From assembly GCF_016920785.2 (NCBI RefSeq), contig NW_024609879.1, forward strand, positions 15,997,145 through 16,061,144: 64,000 bases of DNA, given 5' to 3'. The notes under the pieces are model-generated. The model saw only the letters and a program-made list of their open reading frames with translations, had not been told where the DNA came from and ran no database searches. The DNA is from Ixodes scapularis. Lineage: Eukaryota > Arthropoda > Arachnida > Ixodida > Ixodidae. Both the position numbers and the translations under genes were made by a program. Of the stretch, positions 33,394 through 44,740 are shown piece by piece (positions within the stretch are counted from its first letter, which is position 1; every line of letters starts with the position of its first letter).

Positions 33394-33397
33394 TTAA

Positions 33398-33592
33398 GGA
33401 TACACTAGATGCGATGACGATTGTTGTTATCGCAGTCGAAGTACAAAATACTGAACAGGACTGTTGTAGTTTTGCGTCCCCATTAGTTGACATCGCGCCT
33501 GAAGGCAGTCTTTCGCACAAAGCTTCTTTGGGAGTAGGGGATTACTTTCCTAGCGAAACACGTCTAACATAAATTGCCTGTGATTTCCTACA
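33398..33592. other. Spacer before piggyBac relic
   Basis: No gene recognised; ends at a CCTACAG acceptor-like site. Confidence 0.4.
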
Positions 33593-35602
33593 GATATCCA
33601 GAATCACGCAGCTGCGAGAAGGAAATTGGATGATGAGATGGCTGAAAAGCTGCTGGAAAAAATTGCAAATGGAGATATTTCGGACGGGGATTTTTCCAAT
33701 GATGAATCCGCCGAAGCTGACCTGGAAAGCACACTAAGTGCAAGTTTATTTCTAGCTTTTTTTTTTGTTAAATTAAGTGAAAAAGTATTTATTGCAGGAC
33801 GCTAATGCCGGGAGCAGCGAATTAACGAACATTTCAGGAACTCCAGGAACCTCGCAGGCTGTCCATGTGCAGCCGAAAGACAGCATCGCATCAAAGAAGT
33901 TGTCATTGAAATGGGAAGCGAAAGAATTTTCTCCCACTGACACTGCTTGTTGCTATCGACTGCAAGGAGGCTCAGTGCCGCAGGAGCCACTGGTGTATTT
34001 TAGCCGGTAGTTTTCACCTCAGATCTTTCGAGATTTTGCTAAATTTACAAACATGTATGCGCTTCAGAGAGATGGCACTGAACTTGGAACCACCGAAGAA
34101 GAAATCAAGGTTTTCTTTGGAATGCTCATGCTCATGGGGGTTTTGAAATTCCCAAGAGTGCGGATGTACTGGACTACTGCCACAAGAATTCCGGCAACTG
34201 CTGAGGCAATGAGTGCGAAAAGGTTCTTCAAGATCAGAGCCGCCTTACACATCTCGGACTCTAGTGCTCCACGAGATCCAAACAGCCAGGACAAGTATTG
34301 GAAGGTTCGTCCCGTCATTGAAGCAGTCAGGCAGCGATGCTTGCTGCTGGAGCCTCTCGAGCATAACAGCGTGGGCGAACAGATGATTGCATTTACGGGT
34401 CGCGTTGCAGCGAAGCAGTTCGTCAAAGGAAAACCCAACCCAGAAGGGGTCAAGGTGTTTGTCCGCTGCAGTTCCGACGGCCTCGCACATGACTATGAGC
34501 TATACCAAGGCAAAGGCACTGGTGTGAGCGCGCAGCATTCCCACCTCGGACTTGGTGGCTCCGTTGTGATGCGACTTGTCCAGACAATGCCGCAAGGAAA
34601 AAATCTAAAGTGCTTTATGGACAACTACTTCTCATCAGTGAAGCTTTTTCTTGAACTGAAGGAGATAGGTATTTTGGCCAGCGGCACGATTAGAGCGAAC
34701 CGCTTGCTTGGATGCCAGCTGAAGACCGAAAAACAGATGAAGAAAGAAGGCAGAGGATGCACTGATCACAAAGTTTCTGAGGAAGGAAACATTGTGCTGG
34801 TCCGTTGGCAAGACAATGCGTGGTCAACATGGCCTCAACGCATGTGGGAACCGGAAACACCGGCAAGGTGAAGAGGTGGAGCAAGTCCAAAAAAATGCAC
34901 ATTGACATAGACTGCCCTGATGTAATTCTTCAGTACAACAATTACATGGGAGGAGTCGACAAACTTGACTTCGTGATGTCGTTCTACCCCATGCGGACGA
35001 AAACGAAGAAATGAACCGTAAGAGTAATATCTCACTTCGCCTCTTTCTCTTTGGTAAACAGTTGGCTAGAGTATGTAAGAGACGTGGATAAGGAAAGGCT
35101 GCTCAAAAAGAACACTATGGACATGCTGGCATCCCAGACAGATGTCGCCCATAGCCTAATAACATGCGACAAGACGGCCCAAAATAAGCGCGGTCGGCCA
35201 AGCAATGAAAGTCCCCAGCAGGTGGCGAAGAAGGCTCACAACACCGAGCCACTACCCACGAACACAGTCCGGTACGATGGCTGCTATCACTGGCCAGAAC
35301 ATGTCAGCATGCCATTTGCCCAACGGTGCAGACGAGAAGACTGCAGCTCAAAAAGCCGAATTCGCTGCAAGAAGTGGGGCATTTTCCTTTGTCGGGGCAG
35401 AACTGTTTCTTCCTGTTTCATACGAATTAGGCTGGCAGATCTGGGGATCGAGATTTCTAGACGAAACACCCTTCTCTTTTATTTCTCTCACAAGAATGTG
35501 TCAAGAAAATGTGTAGTAAGCTGTTTGGAATATCTTAAAAAATTTCCCTACTTGGAGCGCAAGTCGGCAAAGCCTCAGTGTGGACGCAATAAAAAAACAT
35601 AA
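33593..35602 (+). pseudogene. piggyBac-type transposase, inactivated
   Basis: PiggyBac transposases cut and paste at TTAA using three Asp residues. An acidic N-terminal exon (33593-33744) and a second exon from 33798 lead into TTEEEIKVFFGMLMLMG, YWTTATRIPATAEAMS and DKYWKVRPVIEAVRQRC. Breaks: TAG at 34008, a shift near 34815, and TGA at 35012 in place of the usual Trp (KK-TVRVISHF). The first catalytic Asp is replaced by Gly (SVGEQMIAFTGR, codon 34374); the second (FMDNYFSS, 34620) and third (MGGVDKLD, 34958) are kept. The C-terminal Cys-rich part (CRREDCSSKSRIRCKKW) is also recognisable. No clear terminal repeats were found. Confidence 0.9.
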
Positions 35603-35739
35603 AAAAACGAAAGAAAAATTGTTTTGACACTACATTTAGTTTTTAGGTATTTTTTTGCTTTTATAGATAAGTTCAAATTATTTTTCCAGTAAAAATTGTT
35701 AATTCGCGCCTCAAGGGGCTATTTTAACCCTCTTCATGT

Positions 35740-37165
35740 TTAAGCAAAGAGATGGGCTCTAGAATTTAATTTCCATACCCCTTTAAGGGTTTGCACAAAC
35801 CTTTCTGCTAACCCATTACTGCTGGGTGATACGGCGCTGTCAACACCGGGCACTTTTCACTGCTCTTCAAGAAATGTTTGAACTCCTGCAACGTAAAGTG
35901 GGTGCTCTTGTCCAAAACCAATGTCTCAAAACTTCCGAAATGTTAAAGGGGCGGTGCAACGATATTCAATTGGAATGTTTTTCACTTTACGCGAGCTTAC
36001 TGGCACTAGTGGGACTCAAGGATACTCGTACGCAACGCCACTGACCAAGAAACTCCTTTGTTGCGCTGTAATTTCAAGGACAAAACCGAGATTTTTCATT
36101 CAATCTCTCCTTCGCAAAACCTGATGACGTAGCTGGGCGGTAACAATACCGCCCAGTGACGATATTTGAATGCGGCTCATAGATTGGACCCGAGCATGGC
36201 GTGGACACTCGATTTGGGCTCGTGATAATCGATAGCTCGAGAAGCATTCGGGTAGTGCCCTGTGTCCAATCGCTGCAATGACGACAACAGCCGAACCGTA
36301 ACAATGTCTGGAACTCAGCGCGTGTCCTGTGCTTTGCCAACCCCAGCGCATAGCTATGATCAACATTGGCGGCATATAATCGGCTCAAGGTCACGTGGCC
36401 GCTTGTTCTGGCTACGAGTTGAGGGGGTGAACGCTGCTCGTTTTTCTTTAAACTTTTCTGGGACTTCGATTGCGTGTGGTGAAAAACGAACGGGTGTTTC
36501 ATAGGTCATTAACGTCAGGGATCCGTTCTAAGCGCTATTTGCCCGAAATACAAAAATCGTTGCATTGCCCCTTTAAAAGAGTTTGTGCAGCTTTTCAATC
36601 ATGCTGAATGATGTCAACTGGATTACAAAAACCTCGGGTCATTTAGAGCGAGTGAACGTAACTACCAAAAGCATTTTTCCTTTCAAAGTCCAGCATAGTC
36701 TCCGAGTCTCTGTGGACACGCTGCCAAGGTTTTGTGGGCGATGCCCAAGAATGCAATGGTGCCCGAGTAGGCAGGTTAAGCTGCTCTTGACACTGTTTAC
36801 ATGCTGTCACGTGTGCATCACTGCCCACCGACAGTTACCAGAAGTAATACCTAGCTAGTTCCTTGGCACTACGACAGCTGGGTACTTTTTGTTGATCTCT
36901 TCCAGCAGCACTCTCAGTCCCAACATGAGGCAGCCTTTTAATCTTTATGCAACCTTATGCAGCCATCCTTCTTTGGAACTAAAACAAGTAAAGCTGCAAA
37001 CTCACTGCTGGTTGTAGGTGTGAGGATGGCCAGGACCTCTAGCTTTGTCAGAACTTTCTCCCCCGCTAACACAAAGGGAACACTTGTAGCTTTCACGAGC
37101 TGGGGCTGACTTCCTTCTTTCAGAAACAGCCTTGTCTATGTTTGGCACATGTTTACTTTGAAAAA
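35740..37165 (-). pseudogene. Ty3/gypsy pol relic, internally deleted, minus strand
   Basis: Reading leftwards from 37165: LFLKEGSQPQLVKATSVPF and LLVLVPKKDG are the start of a gypsy RT. The RT core and RNase H are missing and the next block is the integrase zinc domain, HVTACKQCQEQLN then RAPLHSWASPTKPWQRVH (about 36840-36700). The integrase core resumes after a MITE at 35947-36572: FGSFETLVLDKSTHFTLQEF, then SSNGLAERFVQTLK with the catalytic Glu. One missing base before SSNG and several stops inactivate it. A plus-strand gypsy relic at 51210 shares the motif style. Confidence 0.82.
35947..36572. mobile_element. 626-bp TTAA MITE inside gypsy integrase
   Basis: TTAA at 35943-35946 and 36573-36576; inverted ends AGGGGC-TGCAACGAT, 15 of 17 bases paired. 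It splits the integrase frame of the gypsy relic between KLHKLF and FGSFETL. It codes for nothing recognised. The termini resemble, but differ from, the AGGGCAACTC family. Confidence 0.88.
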
Positions 37166-37565
37166 CTATGTTGTCTCTCTTTGTGTGCGGACCAGGAACC
37201 CAGGGACGAGTGAAAATTTTCCACGCAGCCAAAATTGGTTATGTTTTCTTCGTCGTTGGCTGTGTTGTTCAGCCAGCTGTCGGCATTTCACTACACTTTC
37301 CGGGACCCTCATACAGCGATTTGTCAGTCGACACCAAACTATTCGCTCGTTGCCACTTTATGTTGTTGTCCTGCATGACCGAGTCACGAAGTCTTTACTA
37401 TTTGGTTTATAGACGCTTTGCACGGATCAGTTACTTGAGCCGCCACTCCGCACCGCCATAACTGACCTTCACTTCTGTTCATGGCCAAGGCAGGCAAGGC
37501 CTGCAGGCAGGTACCCACACTGAGGCTTTGCTGACTTCGGTTGCTGTTGGTCACGTACGATTGAA

Positions 37566-37830
37566 ATGGGGGACCGCAGTGGGACGCGTAAACCCTGTCC
37601 GGTGGGCAAGACATGTTCTGTAGTTGCATGCAAAAACTTCAGTAGCCATGGAAAGGCCTGGAACGAAGGTGTCTGCGCTCAACATGTGCCCCTAGCGCAC
37701 ACGGACTGCCCGTGCTTGGTACCGTATTCGCTGCACCGATTCCCCAGCGGAAAAAAGAATGAAGAACTGCGTCCGCAGTGGCTGGCAAACTTGGAAAGAA
37801 AAAACTTCAACCCCGGAAAGAGTGCAATGG
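37566..37830 (+). pseudogene. THAP-domain exon
   Basis: From ATG 37566: a lead, then CSVVACKNFSS, an insert with CAQHVPLAHTDCPCLVPYS, LHRFPSGKKNEELRPQWLAN and RKNFNPGKSAM up to a GTAAGA donor. The C-x4-C, H-x-FP and W positions match the first half of a THAP domain with a long internal loop. No exon with the second zinc-ligand half was found. It differs in loop length from the THAP exons at 2752 and 54042, so it belongs to another family. Confidence 0.65.
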
Positions 37831-39340
37831 TAAGAGCTGCTACTTAGACGCATGATGTCGTTCAGCGTCGTGCCAAACATCATAAATAAATTCCGCTGGG
37901 CGTCATCGTTTCGCTTGATTTCAATGAGTCGCGAGCAATCGTCCAGCGCAGGAAGTTGTACGTAACTTTAGGGAAAGCATATGCTTATTCCAACGTACTA
38001 GACAAGACAAAGGGAAAGACAGATGATTGCGGATTCGTAGAGTTGCAAAGCGAAGGGACTGCAAAAGCATGATCACTTTGATTCTTTGACCTATAATAAT
38101 CCCATTTAAAGGTGTGTTTTCCAGCAGCTCTACCCGGGTCAAAAATGTAAATTGGCGAGTATGCGTTCATGCAGGACGACATACTTTCGATCCACCTCAT
38201 ATTTGTTTGGCACTAATTTATGTCAGTACAAGCATTATTCAGAAACAACTGCCTTGCTTGCGTCAAGCACACACATGCGGCGAGGAACATGGCTGCTATA
38301 GACTATTTTGGCACAATTTTATATTTAAAGAATGCACAATGGCTCAGTGCACTCGCACAACAAAAAGGTGGAAACGGCACAAACTTACATGGTCTCTCAA
38401 GTGCAGGCCATAATCGTGTTGTCGACCCATCTGACATTTGGCTCCATTCGATAAGTTAAACAAAAAGCTACTGCCTAAGTTCACATAGGACTTAAAAAGA
38501 TTACTCAGAAGAGTAAGGTATACAACTAGCATATAAATATTGCATAATGTCAACGTGACATGCAAAAGAGAATGAAAATGACACTTTGATGGTGGCTAGC
38601 GTAGTCTCAAATCACCCTGCACTTGAAAAAATGAAGGTCGGCTATGGCGGCAGGATCACGTGATAGCAAAGATGTCGATGACCATGCAAAATAGCTGCAA
38701 AGCATCTATAAAATATAAACAGCGAGCAACTTGCTCAAGACAACCTCTATCATGGGGTTCCAGAATGTTCCATAACTACCCCCCCCCCAAATTGCCAGAC
38801 AAGGGGCAGCTAAAAAACAATTTGCTTGAGCCAAACACCACACCATGAAACACTGCTTAGAAGTTGGCTTAATTGAGCTGGATTTGATTTCACACACCCC
38901 GAAGGGTGGGTGAGCACTTCTCTGTGGTCATGGGCAAAGTGATGAAGCCTTGGGCTTGTCGAAGCCATGGACCATTTGCCGGATGTCCCTCTGGGGTTTC
39001 CTTTATTTGTGAGGAGCCTTGGCCCTTGCACTGTCTCATATTAAGATCACAGGAGACCAAGCAACCACACAAATATCCCAAAAGACAGCCAACGCCGTCC
39101 GAGGTCACGGTCAGAGATATCCGGAAGAAGTTCTTGACAAGGTGGCACCTTGCGGACTGGTAGCCCCCATAGAAAAGATGTTAGCTTGTTCTGACATAAT
39201 GAGAGTACATCAAAACCGCACTTGTTTTTGATGGAACAAAGTGCCAACCAGGGCCAGTAGGGCAGCAAAGATCCAAGCAAGGGTCTCCCGGAGGAAGATA
39301 CGTGGGTCTGGCTGGGTCAAACTTCGTGTAGGCATCGAGA
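37831..39340. other. No recognisable gene
   Basis: No domain seen. A frame at 39019-39231 has coding-like composition but no family I know. The right part (after 39240) becomes GC-rich and may be the 5' leader of the retroelement that follows. Confidence 0.35.
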
Positions 39341-39473
39341 CCCAGTCTTTAGGAAGTGCGTACGTATCCGATGCCTCCCAAGCGCCAACTCACGCACTCT
39401 TCGATCTCAATCTGCCAGACTATCTACCGGAAGAACCGGTGCACCCCTGAATGGAAGCCCTCCCAGTGCAACT

Positions 39474-40540
39474 ATGCCGGCTGGTGCTTCTGGTTTGCAC
39501 CAGTCCTTTGCTGGCAGCCTCCCCGCCCCGCCTTCTGGTGGGATGGCCACCCAGACCGGACCTTCATTATCACCTCCCACGGCAGAGTTGGTGGGAGCCC
39601 TCACCTCGGCCCTCAAGGCTGCTTTTTCAGAGATCAACCCGCCTCGGCGGACGCACTTCACCCAGGTGGGCCAGCCCCTCGCCGGCCTGACGGACGACGA
39701 CAAGAGGAACTCCTCTTCAGGGATTTTCCCTCCCAAGACCCCCCCGGTTGCTACCGGACCCGCATCCCCGACAACGACTCCGATGACCCCTCGAACTCAG
39801 AGTACGACACCAGTCCCGAGCGAGATCGTGTAAGACACTCCCGCCATGTCCGCTCGCAACGTGTCCTAACGGAAACCCGCGGCCAGAGACTCTTCACCAC
39901 TTCCGATCCTCCTACCAGAAGAGATTTCAGCAACGCTCTCGTCTTCGTGGATAGAGCCAGCCGACAGTCACTGTTTTTCGGCACCAGGGACGTCGTCGAA
40001 CTTCAAATCCTGGAAAACTTCCTCGCCGTCTGGGATGGTATCCCCCAGCTCCGACATTCCACCAAGTTGCAGATTTTTGACCGCGTCAGACTTTTGTACC
40101 ACGTTGCCCTCTCCGGCTGGTCAACCGCCCTTCAGGGCTACCCCGACCCGTCGGCCTCCTTCCTTTTGGGAGCCCCACTCCCACCTCCACCGGCCACCGC
40201 TCCTACAAGCGAACACCCAAGTCGACCACCCGGAAGAGGACGTGGTGCTTCGCAGACAACCCGAGGTGCTAGGACTCGGAACCCCCCAAGTCGGCCAAGG
40301 ACGCCGACACCAACGAATAGACTGTTCGCATCGCCGGTTCGACGCCATGTGTCTTCCCCCGGAGAACTCATCGGCCGCCTCCCATTATGGGGTTCGACGG
40401 ACTACGCAGTGCTCCCTCCTCCATCTCCGACAAAAATCGCCGACCCGGTGAGTGTACCGCCTACGGCAGTATCCTGTGACACTTCTCTTTTCATGGACAC
40501 AGTCATTTCACGTCTTGACATAATCCTTGGCCATCCTTAA
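39474..40540 (+). pseudogene. Gag-like Pro/Ser-rich region of a retroelement
   Basis: A Pro-, Ser- and Thr-rich protein is encoded first in one frame (from MPAGASGLHQSF to about 39830) and then, after a shift near 39830, in the frame shared with the RT: FSNALVFVDRASRQSLFFGT, VVELQILENFLAVWDGIPQL and STKLQIFDRVRLLYHVALSG, a helical block that could be a capsid-like fold, then an Arg/Pro/Thr-rich basic tail (RPPGRGRGASQTTRGARTRN) suited to nucleic-acid binding. A TAA at 40538 ends this part, but the same frame continues into pol. I infer a Gag or core-protein analogue from position and composition; there is no direct family match. Confidence 0.5.
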
Positions 40541-40549
40541 CCAGTAGTC

Positions 40550-42188
40550 GTGGAGGTCAATGGACAACAAGTGGTCGCTGTCCTTCAGGACATTGTAGCA
40601 CCGTCAGATATCCTTCTTCAAGCCCTTCAGGCAGCGGACATTCCTATTACTCCACCTTCGAAGCCCTCCACTGATCAATCAGTTCCAGAACCTTCAGAAC
40701 TTTCGTCCGAAGATGACACTTGGGCTTTAGCCGCGGACCGAATCTTAAGGTGGCCTTTGGACCACCAGGCAACTGATGAGCTCCCTAGTGACGGAGACGA
40801 CGCTGCTGACGATGATTCACGTAGACCTCTCTTTTTAGAGCCACAGCAGTGGCAACCTGTCCGCCCCAGTGTACCTAATCCAGCCAATAACTGGCCCTTG
40901 ACGGAGACCACATTTTCCTTTCATCCCCCATCTAATTACTCGTGCCTTCGGATACCCTGTAGAGCGACCTCTGTGGTCAACAACCGTCCTCCTAAACCAG
41001 ACCAGCTTCCTGTACTAAAAAGGGCCGTTGCCTCAATACTCTCGTCTGGTCTTATCCATAGCTTCAGTCGTGGACCTTAACTTAGCCCCATACAGCTCGC
41101 ACCTAAGTCATCCACCGAGTCTCGATTTGTCCTTGACGCAAGTCACCTGACACCACACTACCAGCTCTAACCTTTCGGTTGGACCCTCTCCCTAAAGTCC
41201 TCCTCCAGGCCCCCACCACCAAATGCATACTTTACCAAAATGGACCTGGCGGAGGCCTTTTATCATGTGTCATTGCACCCTTTGGCCCAGCGGCTAACCA
41301 CTTTCCGCTTGGATGGCCAATACTACTCTTTCACACATCTGCCTTTCGATATACGCCCAGCCCCCTTCTATATGCAAGCCTTTGCCACAGACATGGCTCG
41401 CACACTAAGAGACCGAGGTCTCTGGGCCTGGGCATATATCGACAACTTCCTTATCGCTCATTCTGATCCCTCCTTTTTGTTGCACCAGACCCAACGCTTC
41501 TTGTCGGATTTGTATGCATGTGGCTTTGCCATAAATCCCTGGGACACACTTCTTGAACCTACCCGCGACATCCGTTTTTTGGGATCCCACCTCGACACGA
41601 CTAACGGTGTCATTTCCCACACACAACAGCGTATCCAGTCCCTGTATGACACGATCCAGCTCCTTCAGCATCCCCAGCCTGTGTCCCTCAACCAACGTCT
41701 CGCTGGACTGTGGTGTTTTTATTTTTCTTTATATCGCTCGGGGTATCATGCATTGCACCCTCTCTTCGACTCCTGTGAAACCGGCAAGCCGCCCCCCAAA
41801 GCATGATGTGCCATTTTTTTTGTTGTGGCAACAATTCCCACATACTGTCCCCCTCGTCCCCCATCCACCAACTCAAGTTGCCTTCGCCGATGCCTCCGCC
41901 CACGGACTAGGAGTCGTGACTCCAACCGCCGCCCTCGTCGTGTTGACCAAGCCAGACCCACGTATCTTCCTCCGGGAGACCTTTACTTGGATCATCACTG
42001 CCCTACTGGCCAAACCAAGAACTCTCATCTACACGGACAACTAAGCCCTGCGTACGAGACTAACTGGTGGACATTTTCGTGCCCTCCCTTGGAAGCTGTG
42101 TGTTGTGTGCTCTTTTCTTTCAATAAAAGCGGACTTACGCTCCAAGTGGATCTCCACTCACCTAAACCCGGCAGACATGCCCTCAAGG
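40550..42188 (+). pseudogene. Hepadnavirus-like (HEART-like?) reverse transcriptase-RNase H
   Basis: In the same frame as the Gag-like end: an acidic linker, then KPDQLPVLKRAVASILSSGL, RFVLDASHLTPHY, KMDLAEAFYHVSLHP (motif A, 41240), HLPFDIRPAPFYMQAFAT (motif B) and YIDN (41435-41446; YxDD expected). QRLAGLWCFYFSLYRSGYHA follows. After a shift in the C-run near 41790 the RNase H reads VAFADASAHGLG, LRETFTWIITALL and TDN, and ends with HLNPADMPSRL. The AFYH-LHP motif A, the QR-x2-GL...GY-AL thumb block and the short RNase H ending in NPAD-PSR are the layout I associate with hepadnavirus-type polymerases and their arthropod retroelement relatives. DIRS-type RT is the main alternative, but I see no tyrosine recombinase. 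In-frame TAA codons at 41078, 41168 and 42042, the shift and the D-to-N change make it inactive. Confidence 0.55.
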
Positions 42189-42199
42189 CTACCTCACAC

Positions 42200-42475
42200 T
42201 TTCAGTCCATTCGCGTCTGCGATTCGCTGAGGGCATGCCTGCCGGGGGAGAGGGGCTCTCGAGTATATAAACCGTTGGCCTTCTCTCTCTGGTCAGTTGA
42301 GATTTGAGGAGTATGGGGAGACCCCACGTCAGTCCAATCAGTAGGGTTGGACTGACCAACCCTACTGGTTGTTGTCCGACCCTACTGGTTTGACCCTGGT
42401 TGAACTTTAAAAGGGTGCGTTAAAACAAAATTTGTACAAATTGAAAAAAATAAAATAAAAACTTTCAGCATTTCA
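42200..42475 (+). promoter_or_regulatory. Terminal promoter/polyadenylation region, LTR-like
   Basis: TATATAAA at 42264, a perfect 12-bp hairpin at 42339-42367 (CAGTAGGGTTGG, loop ACTGA), a second partial copy of the CCCTACTGG word, and AATAAAATAAAA at 42449-42461. A promoter and a polyadenylation signal in one short segment after pol is how a 3' terminal repeat of a retroelement looks. No matching 5' copy was found upstream of 39474. Confidence 0.45.
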
Positions 42476-42476
42476 A

Positions 42477-42872
42477 CTCTGGTGAAGAAGGAAGATCAGC
42501 GAAGCTGTACCATGGTGGGACGACCTCAAGGACGACTTCTTGGGCGACCCCAAGGACGACTTCTTGGACGACCTCAAGGACGATGCCTAGATAAATTCAG
42601 CCTTTCCACTCAGGTGAAAGCCAGAGTGGAAAGGTTGCCGCCATCTATGAGCGAGGCTGGCGAACGGGTTGTCTGGTTGCCGCCATTACTCATAGAAGCC
42701 GGTAGCTGTCCAGTTTCGTGTCGACATTTGTTTGGTACCGGACACGATCGTGGGGAACCTAGCCCTTAACAGCTTCGCTGTAAAAGATGAAATCTTAGGT
42801 TAGGTGGCGCAAGCTGCCGCCTGTTACAAGGGGTATAGCCATTACCATCCATCCATCCATCCATCCATCCAT
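42477..42872 (+). repeat. SINE-like repeat with (ATCC)n tail
   Basis: CAGCGAAGCTGT (42497-42508) and its exact reverse complement ACAGCTTCGCTG (42769-42780) bracket most of the unit; it contains a 24-bp minisatellite (GACGACCTCAAGGACGACTT, about 2.6 copies, 42519-42580) and ends in GGTGGCGCAAGC...CCATCC with six ATCC units at 42849-42872. No A/B-box was identified, so it may be a LINE-derived tail rather than a tRNA SINE. Confidence 0.55.
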
Positions 42873-44740
42873 CCTCCTTTTTCCGACATGGCTATGTTAT
42901 AGTCGTGCGTTGATTGTGTTTGTGTCGCGGGATGGAAATGCTTTTAAACATGGAAATGTGCTAATTCATTCAAGTTTATCTATCTGTGAAGTTTCCTCTT
43001 ATGATGATTATGTTCAAGAAGACTGCAGAAGACCCACAATGTGATAGTCTAACAAGCAACTCAACACAGTTAGTAAGCATGCTTCTTTGGTCTTTGCTTG
43101 TACTGTAGACGCGTGGAACAAGTTGTGAACATTATGGAGGTAAAGAATATTCGTCCGCAACCCCAAAGAAACAATGTCGTCTCTACTGTGCATCTGCAGA
43201 TTTAAAACAAGCATTGGGGCTTCGGCTTTGGGGCCTGTTATTTCCCGGAAATAGCGTGGGTACCACAAAGGTCGGTGCTCACGACATCTTCGTTGATCGC
43301 GTCTTCGACGATGACGCCCGCTCAGGAACTGCGTGAGTTGCGTCGCACTCAGCGACCGCGACCGCAGTCAGTATAGTCGAAGTGTATTGAAAACACCACG
43401 GATCACTGGATTCATGGCTCAAAACTATCAAAGAGCATGTACTTACGATCGCGGCAGAAATGTAAGCATGCCGGGGTAGTGGGTCGTCTGGGCGTAAGTA
43501 CGACAGAGCAGCTTGGCAGTGACAGAAACATGCGGCATTGAGTATCCAAACAAATATAAAAATGTCACTCTAGACGAAAAACTTGCTTAATTTGCAAGAT
43601 ATAACATTTTAACTTTCAAATAAAAGCTGTCACGACATCTTGGTGGTGCTTTAAGTGCGAGGTTTTTGTATTTTGGGTCCCCGGCAGAGAAACGCTATTC
43701 TAAAACTCCCCATCGCAATTCTCGCTATTTTGCCATTCATAACATGCGGTAAAGTAGCACTCGGTATTCTAAAACTCCCAATTTTCTCGGCACACATTTG
43801 CTTATTAAACTAGTCTTTTTTTTTTAGCTGTGTTTGTTTTTTGGTCCTAATGTTTGGAAGTCTGCGTAGCATAATGAAAAGTTGCCACTCATTTTGTGTA
43901 TAATTTGAGAAAGTGTAGCTTATGTCAACAGAGCACTTATTGAATTCCTTAATGCTACTTTCAATCTGTTGCTTTAGAAAATGTCTTATCGGTCTAGCAG
44001 TGGACTGATGTCGTCTAACTATAAACTGATTACATAAATCATACTCAATTTCATTTGAGAAGTTATACTTCCTAGGAATTCGGTTTATGCAGGGCCACTA
44101 TGCCTTTGCAGTCAAAATGGTTCAAGAGGATAGCCATATTTTGTTCTGAAGTTATAGAAGTGGACTGAATGGTACTGTTAGGAAAAACATTGGTCCCCTG
44201 ACCTCCCAAAATTGACCTGGGTTTACATACCTATGCATGGTTTGACCTAACAAAATCAAGCCTTGTTAGAAATCCCACAAACATAAAGGTGATACTAGCT
44301 TACCATTATTTCATTACAAGGTTCTCCGTAAGGATGACACTTGCTGGATAAGTTTGAAGGAAGTTAGGCTCATGATGAAGACAGAAGACAAAGGAGCTCG
44401 AGCCTTTTAATTTTCTTTTCTTCAGTATTAAATTTCCAGCATGCTCCAGTCATCTACTAATGGCTTTAGCCCTAATCCATTTATGTGGCGACATCATCCT
44501 CCACCCTTGCCATGCCACCAACTAACTCTTTTTGTTTGTTCTGCTGCTCATTTCAGGATTTCCATCAAGAAGTATGCTATTCTGCTTTAGCACATTCAAG
44601 ACTCAGTTTGTGACAGAGTACAGCATCCAGATGCTTTCATAAAAAGAGCAAGTGTACCTTAAGACTCTATTAGCCAAATAAAATGTATAAAGGCACCACC
44701 GTACCCTGTGTGCTCATGCAGATTACCTATACGCATATAC
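42873..44740. other. No recognisable gene
   Basis: AT-rich sequence; open frames are short and without domains. No inverted termini seen. Confidence 0.45.

Noticed and set aside
36074..36502. 142-codon minus-strand frame inside the 626-bp MITE
   Set aside because: Non-autonomous element interior with no domain; chance frame.
39474..42475. Functional virus or complete endogenous virus
   Set aside because: Frameshifts, several TAA codons and a changed catalytic motif; a decayed retroelement, not an active virus.
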